Made by a program: the position numbers and the translations under genes | Assembly: GCF_006494775.1 (NCBI RefSeq) | Contig: NZ_CP041146.1 | Coordinates: 5,512,501-5,576,500, forward strand | DNA from: Nocardioides humi | Lineage (GTDB): Bacteria > Actinomycetota > Actinomycetes > Propionibacteriales > Nocardioidaceae | Direction: 5' to 3' | DNA: 64,000 nucleotides | Shown: one piece after another, positions 59,501 through 64,000 of the stretch | How the letters are laid out: each line of letters starts with the position of its first letter | Position numbering within the stretch: position 1 is the stretch's first letter | The notes under the pieces: generated by a model | Told to the model about the DNA's origin: nothing | What the model saw: the letters and a program-made list of their open reading frames with translations, nothing else | Database searches by the model: none

Positions 59501-62500
59501 GCAGCGCCGACTCGGACCCGACCGACGTGGTCGTCGCGGGCGATCTCGCCAACGAGACCCTGCCGTCCGTCTCGGGGGTCGTCCGGGTCGGCGAAACGTT
59601 GACCGCGACGCACGGGGCTGGGCCTCCGAGCCGACCGACTACGGCTACCAGTGGCTGCGCGACGGGGCACAGATCGACGGGGCGACGTCGTCGACGTACA
59701 CGCCGGCCGAGGGCGATCTCGGTGCCCACCTCTCCGTGACGGTCACCGCCGTCCGTGAGGGCTATATGTCAGCCCAGGCGACCTCACCTGCCACCGCCGC
59801 GGTCGGCACGGCCAACCACGCTCCCGTGCTGATGGTCGACATCTCGCCCAGCGCCACCGGTGTCGCGCCCTTCGAGGTGGGCCTGCTGTTCGGTGCGACC
59901 GACGAGGATGGGGACCTGCTGTCCTACAAGGTGGAGTTCGGCGACGGCTCTCCCGCCATGACCGGGTCAGAGCCGCCCGTGACGCCGCTGGCCCACGTCT
60001 ACGACCAGCCCGGCATCTACCAGCTGAAGGTGTCGGCCACCGACGGCATCCGCACCGTCGCCAGGACGACCACCATCTCCGCCGTGCTTCCCGAGCCCGT
60101 GGCAGCCGACGCTGGAGACGACCTGGTCGTCGTCGAAGGGGAGACGGTCCGCTTCGACGGATCCGGGTCGCGGCCCGTCGGCATGGTCTCGTCGTACCAG
60201 TGGGACTTCGGCGACGGCACCACCGGAACCGGGCCGAGCCCCAGCCACACCTACGCCGAGCCGGGGCGCTACACGGTGACCCTGAGCGCCGGCGCGGCCG
60301 GCGAGACCAGTACCGACGAGGCGAGCGTGACGGTCACCCCCGAGCCGCCGTTCGAGGGCATCCTCGCGACCGTCACCGACTCCACTGGCACCGCACTGCC
60401 CGACGCCTCGGTGCTCGTGATCCAAGGCGACGGATCCCGCATCACGGCGCGGACCGACGCCGCGGGTGAGGCTCGACTCCGGGGTCTGGGCGACGCCCAG
60501 TACACGGTGTTCGCCGTCGCGGACGGCTTCCGACCCGGTCAGGCGATCGCCGAGGTCGCGAACGGCAACGCGGAGGTCTCGATCACCCTGGAGGAAGGTC
60601 CGGTGGCCACCGCCGAGGTGGCCACCGAGCGGATGACCCCCGAGGAGATCGAGGCCGTCGGCATCGACCCTGACGACCCGGCCAACCAGAACGTCGTGGA
60701 GTTCGAGATCCACCTGCCCTTCATCTCGACCGGAGGAACGCCGCCACCCGTCACCGGTGTCGCCAACTCCTCCGGCTTCATCGGCTGCCCCTCCATCGAC
60801 GGCGTCCAGGTCACCTGCGGCGGCGGCTGGGGCGGCGGCGGTGGCGGCGGAGGCGCGTGCAGCTGTACCGGGTCCTTCTCCACTGGTGGCTACACCTACG
60901 AGTTCTGGGGCACCAGCGACTACCTCGTCTGGCTGGTCATCCCGGGGCGCGCGTCGTGGCTGAAGGAGTTCTTCGACGTCTCCCTCATGGTGACCAACCT
61001 CAGCGAGGGCGAGGACTTCGTGCTCACCGATGGCGTCGCGAGACTCGCGCTGCCGAGCGGCCTCGCGCTCGCGCCGACGTCCTTCCCACAGTCGCCGAAG
61101 GTCGACTTCGCCGACATACCGGCGGGGGAGAGCCGCACGATCCACTGGTACGTGCGTGGCGACGTCGAGGGCGAGTACCCGATCGAGGCGTCGTACGCCG
61201 GGTTCCTCCAGCCCTTCGACATGCCCGTCAACATCACGGCCCGCGCTGAGGACCCGATCAAGGTCTGGGGAGGATCGGCCTTCAAGCTGAAGGTCCACGC
61301 CGACAAGTACGCGACCAAGGACCACCCGTACCACGTCAGGGTCGGCATCGAGAACGTCGCCGACGTCGCGATGTACAACGTCACGCTGGAGCTGCTGACC
61401 GGTGGCGCGCAGCTCAACTACATCTACCAGCCACGAGAGCAGCTCGCGCACACCCGGCCGGTGCTAGCGGCGGGCGAGACCCTGGAGTACGACTACATCC
61501 TGGTCCCGCGGATCACCGGAACCCTCGTGCTCGACCAGGCCTTCGTCGCCTACACGACCGGACTCGAGTTCGACAGCGCCGTGATCACACAGAACGACCT
61601 CGAGCGCGATCGCCCCGACATCGAGCCGGCGTCGCTGAATCACAAGGTCGGGTTGATCTTCGAGAACGTGCCGGGATCGTCGGACCTCCAGGTGTTCAGC
61701 ACGTCCGACGAGGACACCGAATTCCCCGCGGAGCCGGAGGGCGTGACCTGGGTGCGGGACACGGCCGACGGGCGCAAGCGCGGATTCGTGTCCGACGTCG
61801 ATCCCGCCGAGGAGAGGCACTTCGCGGTCAGCCCCGTCATCGCCGGCAAGCCGGAGATGAGCCACCCCATGGTGCTCGCGCGCTCGAACTCGCTCCCGTC
61901 CTCCGTCATCGCCGGCGCGAGCTACTCGACGAAGAGCGGGAAGCCCCACTCCTGTGGCGAGACCGGGCCCTTCGCCGCCACGGTCAGTGCCTCGGACGAC
62001 TTCGGACTGGAGTGGGTCGAGTACGAGATCACCGACGCGACCGGCACCCATGCCGTCCAGCGGGTGGTCGTTCCGGAAGATGCCGACGACACCGAGTTCG
62101 CGAAGGAGATCTCCGTCGAGCTGGTCGACGGCTCCACCGTCTCGATCAGGGTGCGGGCGAAGAACCTCGCCGGTGACGTCGGCGAGTGGACGGGGCCGAT
62201 CACCCTGGACCAGTCGTGCCCGGTGCACCGAGCCGTCGTCCTCGCCGCCGGCCTCACCTCGTCCCTCGACGACAACTCCTCGGTGGTCACCGACTCCGAC
62301 TGCGCTCGTGACGACGACGAGCGCGACGCCTGGAACAAGACGTGGGCGGCCAACGCCTGCGACCAGCCCGGCAGCAAGGGATACGGGCCCGGCGCCGGTG
62401 TGAAGGGCAACGTCCTGGCTCAGCTGGAGGAGGCCGGCTACGACCCGGGCCAGTCGCGAGGCTCCTTCTTCCGCGACGTGCTGGAGTTCTCCTACACCGG

Positions 62501-64000
62501 AGCCATCAGCGACGGGCAGAACGGGCAGTGCTGGTTCATTCCCCAGGACTACGCGGCGTGGAACACGGTCGTCGAGCTCGCCGAGGTGGGCACCCGCATG
62601 ACCGAGGCCGCCAACGAGTTCTACGACGAGCTGGTCAAGTACAGCAACTGCTGGCGGGAGCAGCGCGGAGAGATCCTCGACTTCGCCTTCATCGGACACT
62701 CGGAGGGCGGCTACGAGTCCCTGGCCATGGCCAGGATCGCAGCGGGCAAGGCGCTGAACGACGACCCGAAGGACGACGTCCGGGTGTCCGGCGTCCTGAC
62801 CGTCGACGGCGCCGTCCACGGGGCGACCATCCTCACCCAGCTCGCGCTCCAGGACTGCGCGCTGCCGCTCATCGGGATCCCACGGGAGGTCATCAAGGCA
62901 TCGATGGCGGTCAACAGCGTCACCGTCCCGGCCGTGGCGGCGATCGCGAGTCGTGGACAGACACTGCAGCTCATGGCCGTGGAGCAGCTCGCAGCGGCAG
63001 CCGACATCGCGACCATCCGGGCCAACGGCACCTACGTCATGAACGTGACCAATGCGTACGACGGCTGCCTGAAGTCGCAGGCCACGATCAGCGCCGCCGC
63101 CAGCGACAGTCACATCTACGAGGTCTGGGGCGGCGGCTGGGCCGGCACGAACGCCCACGGCGCCCTCAACAAGCAGCGGGTGGATCCGGCCGGGCCGGAT
63201 GCCGGATACCCGCTGGTCGAGGTGATCGGCGGCGTCTCCCCGGCACCGCTCCCGCGGATCCTCCATCAGGGGCCGGATCTCCTCGGGCCCGACGGACGTA
63301 CGCCGGCCACGGCCCCGGCGAGCGCCGGACGCAAGGGCGCGAGCGCCCGCACCGGGACCGCCGCGGCCGCCGCCCAGGGCGGAGCGAGCATCCGGGTGCT
63401 GATCCGCGACGACGCCGGCCGAGAGCTGCCGCACGCCCAGGCGGCGCTCGTCGACGGCCTCGGGAACGTGCGCAGCATCGCCGTGTCCGACGACGCCGGG
63501 TGGCTGGACCTGGCCGCCGAGCCCGGCGACTACTCCCTGGTCACCGCCGCGGACGGGCACCAGGGCAGGGAGCAGCAGGTCGCCCTCACCGAGGGGGCGA
63601 ACGGCGACGTCACGGTGAGCCTCGCCGAGGGGGCGGTGATCACCTCGGTCCTCAAGGGCAGCGCCGGCGCCGCGAAGGCCAACGCCATTGCCGCCCTGTA
63701 CGACGGCGACACCCTCCTGGCCGCCACCGTCACCGACGAGAACGGCCGCGCCGTGTTCGTCGTCCCGTCCGGCAGTTACGGGCTGCGCTACTTCGACGCC
63801 GAGGAGGACGACGAGCTGAGCCCGGGGGCACTCCCGGTGACGCCCGAGATCGGCAATCCGGACGCGGGCGAGATCACCTATCAGGTCGGCGCGCCGCTGC
63901 CGCCGGCACTGACCTCGACGGCGCCGCCTGCCACGGCGACGGTCGGGACGGCGTACTCGTTCCAGGTCACGGTCACCGGCTCGCCGACCCTCTCCGTCGT
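53542..64000 (+). CDS. Giant modular surface protein with embedded hydrolase domain (partial, apparent frameshift)
   Basis: At least 3486 residues; the 3' end is beyond the window. Order after the signal peptide (residues 1-35, ending AEAVAA): 13 carboxypeptidase-regulatory/Cna_B-like repeats (to ~1358), eight Ig-like repeats with YQWLRDG and GAT-STY motifs (to ~2088), two PKD domains (second has YQWDFGDGTTGTGPSPSHTY), another regulatory-like domain, a Gly-rich CGGGWGGGGGGGGACSC spot, a beta-rich region, then a hydrolase-like domain with GHSEGGYES (near residue 3052), and further Cna_B and Ig-like domains. The frame breaks in the G4 run 59614-59617 within Ig repeat 8; after it the frame stays open to the end. 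Probably adhesive and wall-associated; anchor not visible. Confidence 0.85.
53656..57615 (+). repeat. Thirteen carboxypeptidase-regulatory-like (Cna_B/SdrD-like) repeats
   Basis: Units of about 85-110 residues start with G-x-(I/V)-x-G-T-V-T and proceed through G-S-Y-x-(V/L)-x-x-L-x-P-G-T-Y-R-V-x-F and Y-Y-D-D-A. Each is a beta-sandwich of the type found in long adhesive stalks. The sequences have diverged, so no long exact DNA repeats remain. Confidence 0.85.
57618..59805 (+). repeat. Eight Ig-like surface repeats
   Basis: Units of about 90 residues with pattern P-x-V-S-G-T-x-R-V-G-E-x-L-T, G-x-W, Y-x-W-L-R-D-G-x-x-I-x-G-A-T and I-S-V-x-V-T-A. Repeat 8 carries the apparent frameshift at 59614-59617. 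Such repeats are common in actinobacterial surface proteins. Confidence 0.85.

Overview
This window looks like a chromosomal segment of a high-GC actinobacterium, most likely Nocardioidaceae (Nocardioides-like). The grounds are the codon usage with many GTG starts, the gene order DUF3145 / fabF-acpP-fabH-fabD / PucR-type regulator, the aceE / DUF3052 / AhpE neighbourhood, and a very large repeat-built surface protein. No database search was possible, so family names rest on motif and gene-order recognition.

Layout. 1-3.0 kb: 3' part of a 23S rRNA, a 5S rRNA and a strong terminator. 3.1-7.4 kb: TPR protein, membrane protein, alpha/beta hydrolase, DUF3145, JmjC/cupin-like oxygenase. 7.5-12.6 kb (minus): the FAS-II block fabF, acpP, fabH, fabD and its likely PucR-family activator. 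12.7-14.7 kb: a hydrolase and an anion permease. 14.8-23.7 kb (minus): a tightly coupled ten-gene operon encoding a dissected 2-oxo-acid dehydrogenase complex (free lipoyl domain, E1alpha, E1beta, lipoyl-less E2 core), its own lipoyl synthase, two aminotransferases and a TrpXYZ-type ABC importer. A divergent FadR-type regulator faces two operator-like palindromes. I regard this as the most interesting system here. 24.7-30.3 kb: aceE, DUF3052, acyl-CoA synthetase, AhpE-like peroxiredoxin. 30.56 kb: tRNA-Val(UAC).

31-36 kb holds small membrane/secreted proteins and a signalling locus. A secreted Thr/His-repeat protein plus a Ser/Thr kinase converge on a response regulator, sensor kinase and poly-aspartate secreted protein. 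Both outer promoters carry the same 16-bp palindrome. 36.0-38.1 kb: a second acyl-CoA synthetase and a degenerate hydrolase. 38.1-45.2 kb: a cobalamin-riboswitch-controlled operon cobN, cobF, ferredoxin, cobQ, cobK. 45.3-48.7 kb: pyruvate carboxylase. 48.9-50.6 kb: a QorB/HxlR redox pair. 50.6-52.7 kb: cobD and a second riboswitch-controlled unit, the cobalt transporter cbtAB. 52.9-64 kb: a lipoprotein followed by a surface protein of more than 3480 residues that runs off the window.

Sequence quality matters for the reader. Fourteen genes, including normally essential ones (fabD, fabF, aceE), are broken by 17 apparent one-base losses, all in G or C runs of 4-5. Adding one base at each site restores family-typical proteins with correct lengths. 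This pattern is far better explained by homopolymer sequencing error than by pseudogenes, so these genes are annotated as single CDS spans with the shift site stated.
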